Assembly (NCBI GenBank): GCA_030674185.1
Contig: JAPXFY010000021.1
Coordinates: forward strand, 73,522,169 to 73,586,168
Source of the DNA: Monoplex corrugatus
Taxonomy: Eukaryota > Mollusca > Gastropoda > Littorinimorpha > Ranellidae
Length of the DNA: 64,000 bases
Reading direction: 5' to 3'
Positions 11,204 through 23,300 of this stretch are shown in pieces (positions within the stretch are counted from its first letter, which is position 1; the number at the start of each line of letters is the position of its first letter). Position numbers and translations under genes: made by a program. Under the pieces are notes generated by a model. The model was given only the letters and a program-made list of their open reading frames with translations, searched no databases and had not been told where the DNA came from.

Positions 11204-13945
11204 TCAAAGGAAACGACCTACAGGACTGTGCAGTAAATGCCTAGCAAAGTGTAAATACAAAGTGAAATCAGTGTGTTTCTGTTTCAATTTTGAAAATGAT
11301 ACAGGGAAATAAGGTCGCATTCGCTGACAACACAAAAGGTGTTTAACTGTTATAGACTCATTACAGACACATTTGATGGTATTATTGAACTTAATCCGAA
11401 GTGAGTCCAGATATAATCTGTAAGCTAAAGTTATTTCTAGTCTTGTAAAACCCTGGTAATTTACGATGAAGGGTCGATAGTGACATTGCGCTTTTACTTT
11501 CTTTTCTAATATAGCATTCATTTCATGTTCAGAGAGTCGTAAATCAAGTTTAGTACTGCCTGCCCTATTCATTGCTGCACTTTTAGCGATTCTATCGACT
11601 CGATCATTATCTATTATACCACAGTGTGATGGAATCCAACAAAAAGTAACGTGAGTATTATTTGTTATTAAACAATGAATTAAAAAGTTTATCTCAAATA
11701 TTAACGTACTATTTACTTTACATTTGCAGCTCGTCAGGGATTGTAATGCAGATTTCGAATCTACACATAATAAGATACTAAATATAGCTATGGGTAGATC
11801 TACTATATATTTCAGAGCCATTAGGATGGCGACTAATTCAGACGTGAAGATTGAGTGTCCCTGTTCTAAAGAGTAAGCCTTTTCCACTTTTAAGTTTGGA
11901 ATTATAAAACCAGCGCCTGCTGCACCATCATCTAGAACAGAGCCATCAGTAAATATTTTCAAGTGATGTGAATATTTTTCATGCAGATGAGACAGAACGT
12001 CAATTGCCAACAGGTGCGGATTAATATCTTTTCTCAAGTCAGTTTCAATGTAGTTGATATCAAAAGTAGCAGTGGACAATTCCCAGGGGGGTAGAGGACA
12101 ACATATCAGTTTATGTGAAACTTTTTTGGGAACTACTCTGCAAATTTCGAAGAGCTCATTTGTGTAACTGGATATTGTTTCTTGTGCCTTTATTGTTCTT
12201 GCTCTCTTGGGGAAATGGATGTCAGACCGAATTTTAAGATCCGTGTCAACATAGTTAGCTACTGCATTTGCTCTAACTATATATTTAGCAGCTGATAACT
12301 TCCTCCAGTCTTCCAAAGGAAGGATGCCGGCTATTTTATATACTTCTTGTGTTTTTGTATACACCGGTACCCCAAGAGCACATTTAACAGCTTTACTATC
12401 TAAGCTTTGAAGTTTTTTCAAATAACATTTTGGGGCTGAAAAATAGACCTCTTGGCCATAAGCCAACTTTGATCTGACTAAAGCTGTCACAAGATGTAAT
12501 AACGTTTTAGTGTCCTGCCCCCATGACTGTTTACTAATTTTTTTTTTTATTAAATTAAAGCTTTTCACGGCTTTGTATAACAAGGCATCAATATGTACTT
12601 TCCATTGTAAACTAGAAGTCAAGTGAACTCCCAGAAATTTCACCTGAGTGGTATATTTCAGTTCCTCATTATCAATTTTGAACAGTGGTAACTCTTTAGG
12701 ACTGAAACCATTATTAAAAAGAATCATATGTGTCTTTTCATTGGATATTTCCAGACCGTTAACTTTCAAGTAAGTGGAAATGTGATCAATTTCACGTTGA
12801 TAGATCTTTTTAATATAGGTTATTTCTCTTAAGGAAGTCTTCCTTTTCAACGAAACGTTCATCCAGAGCGCTATATCATCAGCGTACTGAGCTAAGTTCA
12901 CATTGTTTGAGACTTGTGATGGCAGGTCATTGATCAAAATATTAAATAAAAGAGGAGATATTATGGAACCCTGTGGAATTCCCATGTTTACAGGTCGTTT
13001 TTCAGAGTATGTATTACTTATTTTAGCGACTATACTTCGATTACTTATAAATGCTTTGATGAAATAATAAATATTACCTTTGAGACCAATATGTTTCAAT
13101 TTCAACAAAAGTCTTGCATGCCAGACTTGATCATACGCTTTTTTAAGATCAAAAAAGGTAGCTAAGACATTTTTCCTTCTCGCAAACTGAGTTTTTATTT
13201 GAGTTGTTAATTTAACTAAATGGTCTGTCGTCGATCTACCTTTTCGAAATCCAGACTGGTTAATAGGTATTATATTATTTTTCTCACAAAAATAAGTCAG
13301 TCGATTCAGAGTAATTTTTTCCATTAGTTTCGAAACATGGGATGTAAGCGAGATAGGCCTGTAACTACCTGTATCGGAGCGTGGTTTATTAGCTTTCAGT
13401 ACAGGTATCACAATTGAATTCTTCCAAATGTCAGGTATGTGACCACTTTCCCAGCATTTTAGTATGATATGGTGTAAATATTTAATCCATTTCTCTGGTA
13501 AATGATTTAAAAGCGTATACGAAATGCCATCCAGACCTACAGCCGATTTTTTATTGTTCAAAGAGAGAAGAGCATCTTTAAGTTCTTGTAACGTAATTTT
13601 TGAATTTATGTACATGTGGCTATCAGGGGGAGGATCTGAGTATTCTACAGATTCCTCAATTTTCCGTCTTTTCTCCTGAATTGGTGGAGACAAGCTACTG
13701 GAATTACTTGCTCTTGAAAAGAACTGTACAAATTCTTCAGCTTTCTCAGATGACGAAGGAAATTCATTGTCTCTAATCTTAATAGGAAACTGTTGTAAAT
13801 GAAATCCATTTTTCATTTCTTTGACCTTATTCCAAATTTTAGGAAGATCTTTAGGACCGGAAATTTGTTGAGAACAGAAATCTGACCAATATCTCTTTTT
13901 GGCTTGGGCTATGACCTTGTTTGAATGAATCTTTGCCATTTTCAT
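11204..13945 (-). pseudogene. LINE ORF2: reverse transcriptase plus RNase H
   Basis: 913 residues, open throughout. The reverse transcriptase occupies about residues 110-420, with GSYRPISLTSHVSKLMEKI (about 200), SGFRKGRSTTDHL (about 240), FFDLKKAYDQVWH (about 275), GIPQGSIISPLLFN (about 325) and the catalytic AQYADDIALW (about 353). An RNase H domain near residues 655-790 shows IFTDGSVLDDGAAGAGF (first Asp), TSELVAILMAL (Glu), LLCVDSKSALQSL (second Asp) and CWIPSHCGIIDNDRVDRIAK (His and last Asp). All the expected catalytic positions are present. The protein ends VGRFL. It lacks the endonuclease, which lies upstream in another frame, so a frameshift about 13.94-13.96 kb separates the two. 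The methionine at 13945 is not a natural start. Confidence 0.9.
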
Positions 13946-15002
13946 TATTGTAATGGTCTTCTGGAGATTTAGTTTTTAAGTAGGTTTTATACATTTTCTT
14001 TTTTTCGTTCTTAGCTTCTTCACATAATTGATTCCACCAGCTATTTCCAACAAAATTATCTTTGTTTACATTTTTCCTTTTTGGAATTGAATCTTTTGCT
14101 GCCTCATGTAATGTGTTTGTGAAGTGTGAATACATATAATTAACACTGTCGCTCTCGTTGAACGTGCAATCTTTTCCCATTAAGATCGTGTGGTATTTTA
14201 CCCAGTTTGCACGGTTGTACAAATATCTAGGAATACAGTCATCTTGTTCTGGTGCTTTAGCAAATAATTCATCAATAACTGTGACAATTGGTAGATAATC
14301 ACTTCCAAGGGAGTCGGATGTAATATCCCATATACAATTAATGACAAGGTCAGGAGATAATAAAGTCAAGTCAATGGCGGAAGCTTTATGTTTAGGATTA
14401 TCTGGTAGTCTAGTTATTCGACCGTCATTTAATAATACCAAGCCAGAGTCAACGATGTTTTCAACAAAACAATTGTTAGACACATATTGGCAGTCTTTGT
14501 CCCAGAATGGAGAATGGGCATTAAAATCTCCGGCGATCAACCATTTCTCAGCATGTTCTAAAGTTCGTAGCCAGTCACTGTTGTTTCCATCAGGGCCACG
14601 TGGAAAATATACAGACATGATATTTAAAGTTGATACATAGTTAATTTTTACTTTCACAGCCACACAATAAACACCATCCGTGTCCTTTGGCACAGGAGGC
14701 TGAATGATTTTGTAGTCCACATCTTTACGGATATATATAGCTGCATATGTCTTAGAGTTATGATCACAAATGTGTGTCACAGGAGGATAGTAATAGTCCT
14801 CTAACTTTGGTAATTTACTTTTCGTCACATTCATGGACTGTAAGGCGATAATATGATGCTTATTTTCGGATAAGTAGTGCTGGAGATGAAGAAGATTAAT
14901 ATTGATGGAGCGACTGTTCCACTGAAGAACAGAAAAACCTGTTTTAGAACGTTTTTTGACTTGCATAACTAACACACACACAAAAAACCCAGTAGGAAAC
15001 AA
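13851..15002 (-). pseudogene. LINE ORF2 N-terminal part: AP endonuclease
   Basis: 383 residues of an apurinic-type endonuclease that nicks target DNA for target-primed reverse transcription. Visible motifs: VLQWNSRSI near residue 26 (first conserved Asn), LIAGDFNAHSPFWD near residue 150 (GDFN), SAIDLTLLSPDL near residue 210, and SLGSDYLPIV near residue 238 (the terminal SDH-type motif, with Tyr in place of the catalytic His). A basic C-terminal linker follows. The last residues overlap the RT reading frame, so a short indel near 13.95 kb breaks the joint ORF. The SDY replacement may also reduce activity if it is not a sequencing error. The start methionine at 15002 is plausible, about 165 bp after the ORF1 region. 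Confidence 0.85.
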
Positions 15003-15165
15003 CTATATAAAGGAAGTAACAAAAAATAAAATTTTAAAAGAAATCAAGGATGCTGATAGTTTTGGCGAAAGTAAGAACAACCTGTAAGCGACAGAAAAAA
15101 TCAATATATGAAAGTCGCTACTAAGTTCATCCTGACGCTGGTGCGTACACAACATAAATACAGTT

Positions 15166-15435
15166 TCACCAATCACCGAGATCTCTCAATGGATGGTAAA
15201 AGTTATGATAGTAGATGGCACCATTCCACCATGGACTCTGGGACTCATCGGAAGGGGGTGGTCTTGAACAGTAGAATGTGTTGTAGCCCTTGTCGTAGAT
15301 GGTGAATGGGTTGTTCCGAGATCTCTTACTTTGATGATGACGAGTTTTATGTTTTGGTGTCTCCCATAAGACTGTTGATATGTCTGCCGATGTTTTTGGC
15401 AAGGATAGATGAGCCGAGCCGATTGGGATGCACAT
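15166..15435 (-). pseudogene. Possible C-terminal extension of the LINE ORF1 in a shifted frame
   Basis: Overlaps the end of the 305-residue ORF1 frame and continues past its stop as RSRNNPFTIYDKGYNTFYCS and SPWWNGAIYYHNFYHPLRDL. This aromatic-rich composition looks like protein. It suggests that ORF1 originally continued here and that an indel near 15.35-15.43 kb gave the early stop. Alternatively it is an accidental frame in the spacer. Confidence 0.4.
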
Positions 15436-16264
15436 TGTCTTTGAAAGTAGAGTGGAATTTTGATTTCAAATTTCCATGATCCAAGAAAGAGATGTTGCTG
15501 CGACCGTAAAGTTCGGAGTGAAGCAGGGCGTTAAAAAGATCTATTTTTATTTGAAGGTCCCTGTCTCGCATTGGTGCTGTCTTGCTAATGACTATTTTTC
15601 TTTTAGGATGTGTGGTCACAATTTCCTCTACGGTTGTCACGAATTTCTTACAAATTGTTTGGGGATCGTTGGCCTTCAGATCATGCATTCCACAATGTAG
15701 AACAAAATAATCAAATTGATTGGTGGGCGATTCTTTGAGGAACTTAGAAATTTTGTCCACAGAAGAAATTTTATTTGTTGTAACGTTGAAACCATATGAA
15801 CGACCAAGTCTGTGACCGTATACGCCATTTAATACGGTATCGTGAACAAGAAGAACTGTTGGTAGTGCAGAGTTTACTTTTTCTTTTTGTAAGATCTTAG
15901 ATTTGACGCGAGAGGCAGCTTTTCCGTCGGTCTGTTCTTTTGGTGGTATTTTCGTAACAGGTTTGACGTCATTTTCCTGGCGCGTGATGTTGGTCCGCCT
16001 TTCAGGAGATCGTTTGATTTTCCGTTGTTTTGACGATCTTGACGCCAAAGGAGTAGGCCTAGATCCAGACGGGGTTGTTGAGGTGACTGGTGGTGTAGTC
16101 ACCCGTTTGGCTGCCTCCGCGTAAGAGATGGGCAGCGGTGAAGGACCTAGTTGTGGTTTGTCTGCGTGGTTGGGGTCCGTTTGCGTCCCAACCGACACGC
16201 AGACTGGCAGCGTCCTTCCGCTATTCAGCGCCCCACTGCCCATCCCCTGCATATGTTCAGTCAC
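15347..16264 (-). pseudogene. LINE ORF1, SGNH-hydrolase/esterase-like
   Basis: 305 residues. The N-terminal 120 are low-complexity, Pro/Ser/Thr and basic, and include SYAEAAKRVTTPP. The rest resembles an SGNH (GDSL-like) hydrolase: LLVHDTVLNGVYGHRLG about residue 134 (block I, with Thr where the nucleophilic Ser is expected), FVLHCGMHDLKANDP about 185 (block III, with His-Asp for Asn-Asp) and FKDNVHPNRLG about 273 (the Asp-x-x-His block). An esterase domain in ORF1 is known from CR1-like LINEs. The altered key residues suggest binding without catalysis, or decay. The true start lies upstream at 16529, separated by a frameshift. Confidence 0.7.
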
Positions 16265-16529
16265 AAATCGTTCTAGAGACTGAATACGGTCGGATAGTGC
16301 GACTATAGGGCCTAACCGATTTCAACTCACTGATGGAGTCGTTGCGGAGATCTGTCCCTGGGCCGGCATCGGTGCTCCTCTTCGCATCTGGCGAAGCGGT
16401 GACAGCCTTCGCAGCGACGTTTGAACTTTTCTTTCCATCAGTGATGTTGTTATCGGCGAAATCGTCAGAAAAGGTTGACGACTTCATAAGGGCACAGGAT
16501 CCCGACCGTAGACATCTCGTTCTCGTCAT
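16257..16529 (-). pseudogene. N-terminal part of the LINE ORF1, frameshifted
   Basis: Starts MTRTRCLRSGSCALMKSSTF and runs to ISELKS about 16325, where the frame breaks. The neighbouring frame then reads IVALSDRIQSLERFVTEHM, which leads directly into the 305-residue ORF1 piece. The junction segment looks like a short coiled coil (heptad-like SELKS, ALSDRIQSLERF), as expected for a LINE ORF1 that multimerises. A CA/GT microsatellite (16610-16660) lies in the presumed 5' UTR. Confidence 0.6.
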
Positions 16530-17058
16530 GGCTGTATTTTAGTGTGATGGCACGCAGCACAGAAAATTTTTTAGGTGGCTACCATCGCCATGTTGATGAC
16601 GTGTGTCTTGTGTGTGTGTGTGTGTGTGTGTGTAATGTGTGTGTGTGTGTGTGTGTGTGTAGTCACTGAGCTGTCTGTCAAACATCTGTCAACAAGACTG
16701 TTGTGTGGGTGTACACATATCGGGAGATGTGACACTACTACGTGACCAATATCCATTGTCCCTCGCGATCCTTAACTAGAGTAGTCCTATCTAGATCTAC
16801 ACTTTGATTCTTGCTAAACTTGCCTAGCAGTGCGAGTTTTAAATCTTATCCAATCTAAAGTCCAGAGGTCTAGAAGCTGATAATGAAGGGGCAGCAGACC
16901 TTCGAAGTTCGGCTGCCCATCGCTGCAGTTTGCTGAGTCATTTAGATCTAGACTGACAACCAGCGTCTACTAGATCTGTCTGATGTGCTAAAAATACCCT
17001 TCATCGTGTACTCGAACCTGTCTTGTTCATTTAGAACCAAAAACAAAGCCATATTTAC

Positions 17059-17135
17059 CTCATAATCATTGCAAGAGTTATTGTCAACAAGAGTCCCAAC
17101 TTGTTAACCTCACGGTCAGTCCCAATCTCACTCAT
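17059..17135 (-). CDS. Candidate first coding exon, unknown protein
   Basis: On the minus strand an ATG at 17135 in good context (CAAAAATGAG) opens MSEIGTDREVNKLGLLLTIT plus LAMIM. The exon ends at AG|GTAAAT, whose GT is at 17058-17057, giving 25 codons plus two bases. Upstream (17136-17330) is a moderately CpG-containing leader with GCCATTTTG, typical of a 5' UTR. The segment LGLLLTITLAMIM is hydrophobic and could be a signal anchor. I do not recognise it and found no second exon in the window. Confidence 0.3.
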
Positions 17136-17339
17136 TTTTGTTGAAAAACTTATAGAAATCAATCGAAGAACAGCAAAATGGCGACCGTGTGAAAGGAAGA
17201 AGGCAGAGGTAGGCCTAATGCCAAAGAAACCTTCTGATTGGTCAATTTGTATCCGTTTTATAGATAGAACAGTATTCAGCGGGAGACACGAATGAAGCCA
17301 CGATTGTGGCGCATCGTGCTTGGACGGTAACAATTCTCA

Positions 17340-18205
17340 TCATGCTAAGGGTGTTGTCCTCACCTAGTTGATAGACAGCCGAGCATTTGAACATTGACTG
17401 GAAGGTGGAGGGTGGGGGGTTTCGGTCATGTGAGACAAGTTTATACAGAATAGCTAGTTGTGTTGTGATTAAGACCTTTAATTACGTATTCATTTACTTT
17501 ATATGTATGTTCCTTTGTTTGAAGGTAAGATACACACACACACATGTCATTTACATGTGACCAAGATTATTCCAGCAATAGGCTGATAAATTACCAGTAT
17601 AAAATATAGACTAAGTAAAACAGTCTAGGTAGGGCCTCAGGACCTGGCCAGCTCATGGGTTTATGTGCAGGCTTCAGGCTTGTGCCACGATCACCATACA
17701 CATGGCACCTGTGACGTTAGTGCATATGGAATTCGTTCCGAGCGCGGAGACGTCATCTAGAGAAACTGAAACTGAAACTGCTAAGGGGGGTTTATGGTTT
17801 GACACGCTGGAAGTGATGTTATTGTCTTGGCTGCCTTTGAGACCATTTCTGTCTTGGATTGCAATTGCTATTGGTGTACCCCAGGCAAGTGAATTGTTGA
17901 ATAATGCCTGGCTTCAGTCCATGGAAGGTTATATATCGGTAGTGGCAGGGTTGTCTGTTGTGGTGAGTGGCCATCAGTTGGATCTTGTCAGTGCGGATTT
18001 CCATACAAAATTTTGTTGTTAAATCTACGTCTTCTTACAAACTTACCGAATACTTGCTCACTGCCTGCTGGCCTACTGTGATTAACGGTTAGTATTTTTG
18101 TATTACGTCGTTTTCGTATGATGAGCCGTTTTCTGTTAATCCCCCCCCCCCCCCCCCCTATTCTCCCATGTTTAGAGTTGTTTGTGCTGTGTTGTCTTTT
18201 ATCAC
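17340..18205. other. Unique region without a recognised gene
   Basis: Contains a 119-codon plus-strand open frame (17663-18022) with no recognisable motif. A GAAACTGAAACTGAAACT run at about 17761-17779 resembles the end of the SINE-like repeat, and a poly-C run lies at about 18141-18158. Confidence 0.5.
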
Positions 18206-18209
18206 CCCG

Positions 18210-19620
18210 TCACCTGTGGTCATCATCGTGTTCAACGGTAACCACCACCTCTGACGTCACAACTCACTTCTACTTACTTTGGTCTTGACTTTTCTGTGCT
18301 ACATCATAGAACTTCAAAGCACTGATGTTGATGTTGTTCATATAACAAGTGGTTGGTTTGCCAGGATTTCTTTTGACATCAGCTGGTAAAAGTGTTGTTA
18401 TTAAAGTTGTGTTGGTGTTGTAGGTTGCATTCATTTTTCTTTCGTTGATTTCTGCCAGCAGTTGAAGTTGGACTGTGAGTGCATTTAGAATGTTCTCATG
18501 TTTTGTTGTTGTTGTTTTTTATCGCTCCATTTGACTGTAAGATACCACCAGTAGAACCACGTCTGTGCTGCCCCGATCTATTTTCATCTGCTGTTCTACA
18601 TGTCCAGGGTTTCACAGCTATATAGCATTACTGGCCAGATAAAACATTTAAGAATTTTGATTTTAAAGGCTGTTGGCATACTTCTGTCTTACCAAATGTT
18701 ATTCAGTTGGATCATTTTGTTTTACCATTCCTACTCTTATTTTGATGTCTTCAGTACAGCTGCCATCATGAGCTTTAACTGAGCCTAAATATTTAATATC
18801 ACTCACATTTTCTCACACAGTCTTGTTGATTTGAATATCTAGATATGCTTGACCTTGTTTCTTCTAGGTGCATTACTTTCGGCTTCTTGGCATTTAGATG
18901 TAGACCTGCCTTCTTGCCTGCTGTGTATACTCTGTACAGAATTCTTTTCATGCTAATGATATTGTCTGACATAAGTGAAGTATTATCAGCATATCGTAGA
19001 GTTGTGATATTCAGTCGCCACTTTTTATTCAAATGTCTTCAATATCTGTTTTCACCTGCTCCGTGTATATGTTAAAGAGATGAAGTGTGGATATGTAGTC
19101 CTCATGGACTCCTTTTTTTTTTTTGATGCTAAAATATTCAGTTTTGGCTGTTCCATGTCATATTACTGTTGCTTTCTGGTCATTAGCCGCAATGAAGAGA
19201 AATTAGATGTTCGGGGAAGTCTACCTTCGTCATGGTATCAACAAGATGATGGTGTATGACACGGTCAAACTCTTTGCTGTAGTTACTGAAAGTAATGAAG
19301 ATCTCTTGCTGGCTATGTCTGATTTTCTCAGTAATGATTTGTAAAACAAATAACATGTCAATCGTTCCTCTGCCGGCCATGTAACCTGCTTGACAGTCTG
19401 ACTGCTCCTCTTCCACTTTTGTCTCATTGTTCAGTATTATGATGAGCAGGATTTTGCTGGCGTGACTGATGAGAGCGCTAGTTCTGTAGTTGTTAGTCTT
19501 TGATGTGTCCGCTCTTTAACGTATTCCTGACAGGCCAGTTTGTGCCTGTATTGTTTTGCGTAGTCAATGCGCTTCTCAGTCTATTTTGTGTGTTCTGTGA
19601 ATGCTGGCAGTCATTTTGAT
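18210..19620 (-). pseudogene. Decayed LINE (RT, thumb and C-terminus), same family as the one at 35.0/39.4 kb
   Basis: Read from right to left: CQAGYMAGRGTIDMLFVLQI (about 19390), SNYSKEFDRVIHHHLVDTM (palm), LNITTLRYADNTSLMSDNI (about 19000; catalytic YADD changed to YADN), GKKAGLHLNAKKPKVMHLEE (about 18910), GSCTEDIKIRVGMVK (about 18750), then AAQTWFY (about 18570). The stretch 18510-18290 aligns by eye with 39296-39500 (shared GCTGGCA, AATCAACRAAAGAAAA and AAAAGAAATCC). In this copy the WFY segment occurs once, whereas in the 38.5-kb copy it is a long array. Many stops: a fossil. Confidence 0.75.
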
Positions 19621-19699
19621 TTTGATTCCAGGAAAGATGAAGAAAGTCAGAAATCGTTCTCTGCTGCTGGTAACCATATAACCCAGTACTACCTGCCAC

Positions 19700-20035
19700 A
19701 TGTGAGGAGTAAACTAAACAAATGGAAATCCGACCTGGAGAGGGATCAGGCCCACCAGGTTTGACTTGCCCAAGACAAGCCGTATGTCAAGACAAAATAC
19801 GGAGACCGCACTGGATCAGTCGCAGCTTGGGTCACCCAGGACCACAACATAGGCCGACCACAATAAAAGATGGACGGACAACATTGCAGAATGGACAGAG
19901 AAAACATTACAGACACCCACACTTTGACACGCAACTGAGAGAGCTGGAAGAATCTGGTAAACAGTTCTTTGAGTGCGGTACTCTAATAACTCCTCATGGA
20001 TTTAAGGGAGAAACAGAAGAAGGAAGATGATCAAA
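19700..20035 (+). pseudogene. LINE ORF2 C-terminal fragment
   Basis: The frame around 19870-20030 reads KRWTDNIAEWTEKTLQTPTL, then ESWKNLVNSSLSAVL, then LMDLRENRRRK. This is the usual end of an RTE-like or related LINE ORF2. It is on the opposite strand to the adjacent LINE at 18.2-19.6 kb. Frame breaks are present. The 37-bp array begins about 105 bp downstream, where the 3' UTR would be. Confidence 0.65.
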
Positions 20036-20140
20036 TCACGCAAGGTAGCATGGATGACTACATAGGAGGAGAATTGAAGAGAGTGGAGTGTGGGAAGGGT
20101 AAAAGCCTATAACAGCGTATACACTACTCAGAAGCTTGAT

Positions 20141-20399
20141 GGACTGGTAAATAGAGATAAAACTCCGGCCTTCCAATGGACTGGTAAACAGAGATAAAAC
20201 TCCGGTCTTCCAATGGACTGGTAAATAGAGATAAAACTCCAGCCTTCCAATAGACTGGTAAATAGAGATAAAACTCCGGTCTTCCAATGGACTGGTAAAT
20301 AGAGATAAAACTCCGGCCTTCCAATAGACTGGTAAATAGAGATAAAACTCCGGCCTTCCAATGGACTGGTAAATAGAGATAAAACCCCGGCCTTCCAAT
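20141..20399. repeat. 37-bp array, exactly 7 units
   Basis: Unit GGACTGGTAAATAGAGATAA plus AACTCCGGCCTTCCAAT, 7 x 37 = 259 bp. Variants are GGCC/GGTC and ATGG/ATAG. Because 37 leaves remainder 1 on division by 3 and no minus frame has a stop, all three minus frames are open. The minus-strand peptides are therefore a side effect of the repeat. Confidence 0.95.
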
Positions 20400-23300
20400 C
20401 TAACTGCTCGAGTCAGAGTCTGCATTCAATGTCCAGCCTGTCCAACTGTGGCAGGGTACTTGTGCTCATGGTTGGGAAAGGTAAAGCAACATCATTATAA
20501 CCATCAGTCTTCACAGTATTAGCCCAAACAAAAATTGAAGCCTCTACCACTTCATTTTTCTATAACCTCAGAAAATCTTGACCTTTATGTCATCATGGAA
20601 CATCTTATTCAGACATACACCACCACTCAAAACATCATTCATACAATCACATAACACTATCAAAGTCAGTCAAGATGTCACGACTTTATTGAAAGAGGTG
20701 GACAGCTAGAATAAACCACTAACACATCCACACAGTTATCATCAAAATGATCAAATCATGTTCCAATGAGTTTCACAGGTGGACGTGTACAAACACCGAC
20801 AGTCGTGATTTTCGGACCCCCCCCCCCCCCCCCAATTAACCCTTGGACTCCCTCAACCTCTCCACCAGAATCCTGCAAGAAAGTCGCAGACAGGCGTTGA
20901 AAAGTCAAAAGGTTAAAAAAACACAATGTATAATCTAAACAAAAGAAATCGCAAATAGTATGTTGATCATTATCAACCAAGCCCGCTTAACTTGGCTCAT
21001 CACATTCAAATCCAAACAACTCTACCAAAATCTTGTGTAAACATTTTTGTTTTGTTTCAAAAACAGTCAAGCCATATCAACAATCTTTCCTCTTTCTGAT
21101 CGCAATAACGTTAAGTTTAGGCATGTCTATGTTTACAGAATCATGCATGACCTTTAAGAATCATGGTAATACTTAACAATCAACCACTCAAAATGTTGTC
21201 TAAATTTCTGAAACCACATCTTCTTGTCCTTAAAAGCGATTTAACAGAACTTATAATAAAACAGTTCCTTTTCTAAAAATCCAAAACATGGTGAAAATGA
21301 ACCATGTCTTCTTGTTACGCAACACATCTGATCAAAATATGGCCCAAGATCCACCTGTAAACAGCTAACCAACACTCACTGGACAAAAATGTCGATCCAC
21401 CTGTAAACAGCTAACCAATACTTGCTGGACAAAAATGTCGACCCACCTGTAAACAGCTAACCAATACTTGCTGGACAAAAATGTCCAGTTCTTTTTTTCT
21501 GTCATTATATGACACCCTCCCCACACCTACAAACACAAGAACCAAAATTTAAAATACAGCTTCTACCCCATTAGTTACTCTGACAATAAAGTGTGGTTGA
21601 GCTGACAAAACTGGACTTCTGGGTCATGTACTGGACTTCTGGGTCATGTACGTTTAAAAAAAAATTTTTTTTTTACAGGTGGTCTTTTGACTAACTCTCG
21701 GCATTGATCTGATAAGTTTTAATATAAAAAACAAAAACAAAACAAAACTAACAGAACAAAAAAAAAATCCTACAAAGTTCTGATAAAAAAAATCTAATGA
21801 TACAAAGTTCGGAAACCTTCCTGAATACCCAGGGCAATTTTTAAATGGTCATTCACATCCCCCCCCCCCCCCCCCCATTTCATGTCTACCTGAAAAACAG
21901 GTCACCTCATGTCAGTCTGAATCTATCATCTTCAACAGATCAACACTGAAAATGAAAACAATTACTGCTTCTAGCTAAAAACTGAACTAAGCAAATAGGA
22001 TTTCTCCTGACAATTAAAATAATTTCGCTTGGTTTCGCCTTGTCAATAAATTATAAAGAACAGTCTAACCAAGTATTTCTCTTGTCAAATTAACGAAATG
22101 ATCACACAGGATTTTGCTCTGACAAATGAACATAACAGTCAAACCTAAGCCCTTCTCCTTTCAAATTAGCAAAATAACTGAGTAGGATTTTGCTCTGTCA
22201 AGTGAACATATTAACAATCTAACCAAGTATTTCTCTCATAAATTAACAAAAATCAATAATCGCACAGGATTCTGTCATGTCAAATGAACATCTTTCACAG
22301 TCTCTGGTTTGTGTGAGACTGGTAACCTACAGTGTTATACACATGTGTAAATAAATTAAACACTCAGTCATTTTGTTGGGAAACATTTTCTAGTAATCAT
22401 ATTGAACGCAGGTGAATTTTCTGCCTGAGGCCATTTGTCTTATGTGCAAGTAAATACATCAAGTTGTGATATCGATCAGATACACCAACGTTTCATTCCT
22501 TCTGTCAGTCATCATCCATTCAGCAAAATCTTTCATGCAGACTCTTTGTGAAGACAAGATGGGGAAACAGGGGAAATGGGGGAGTGGGTATCATTAAAAA
22601 AAATAATGTGAATGGGTTAGGTGCTGGGTACACCTGGAAAAAGAGGGTCTGGGAGCGAGAAGAAGCTGGAAAGCAAACCACATGAAAGCTATGACCAGAC
22701 ATTTAATGCTCTTGTTCACTCCGGTCAGCAAAACAGAGCAAATGTCAATACATGTACACAGGTCTTTATAAAAATCGTACAATCAAGTATTTCAGAAAAA
22801 AACAAAAAACATACAGAAAAGACAAAAAACCCAGCAACATCACTATCTTATTTCTACAGTCTAAAGATCAGAACTATTCCAAACAGCTACAAATTTCAGC
22901 AAGACAAAGAAAAAAAATCCAACAATCCAACATTCCCACTGATACACACATCTAAAGCCAAAAGATCTGTGTCATTCTCAAGAGTTGAATGTTTTCATCA
23001 TAAGGAAAACAAAACCCACAATTCACCATCATAGTGATATATACTATACACCAAAGTTCATGAATATTCCAAAGAGATTTTCAACAGACAAAAAAAAGAT
23101 CACAGGTAAAGCAACAAACCCAGATAATTTTAGTAAAACTAAAAGCAAAAATAAAAAACCAACCATTCGCAAATGTATATTTTGAAATGCTAAAAATCAC
23201 AGCTTTTCCAGAAAGCTAGAATTCCAGCAGAAAATAACCATTTCCAACTATATATATCGAAATACTAATGATCACAGCTTTTCCAAAAAGCTTGATTTCA

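Larger units (their letters stand above)
11060..16540 (-). mobile_element. Near full-length I-group LINE (endonuclease, RT, RNase H) with esterase-like ORF1
   Basis: A 5.4-kb non-LTR retrotransposon on the minus strand, with ORF1 (about 16529-15167) followed by ORF2 (15002-11204). ORF2 has an AP endonuclease, a reverse transcriptase and a C-terminal RNase H. RNase H in that position is known from the I, Loa, R1, Ingi and Nimb groups, so this belongs to the I-like side; the clade is not assigned. ORF1 carries an SGNH-hydrolase-like domain. Frames are interrupted at least near 16.31, 15.35 and 13.95 kb, so it is probably inactive, though few breaks suggest a recent insertion. The exact ends and any target duplication were not found; the left end lies near the GT tract. 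Confidence 0.85.

Noticed and set aside
17663..18022. 119-codon plus-strand open frame
   Set aside because: No recognisable motif, overlaps a GAAACT repeat run that looks SINE-derived, and no supporting splice or start context; kept only as part of the unique region.
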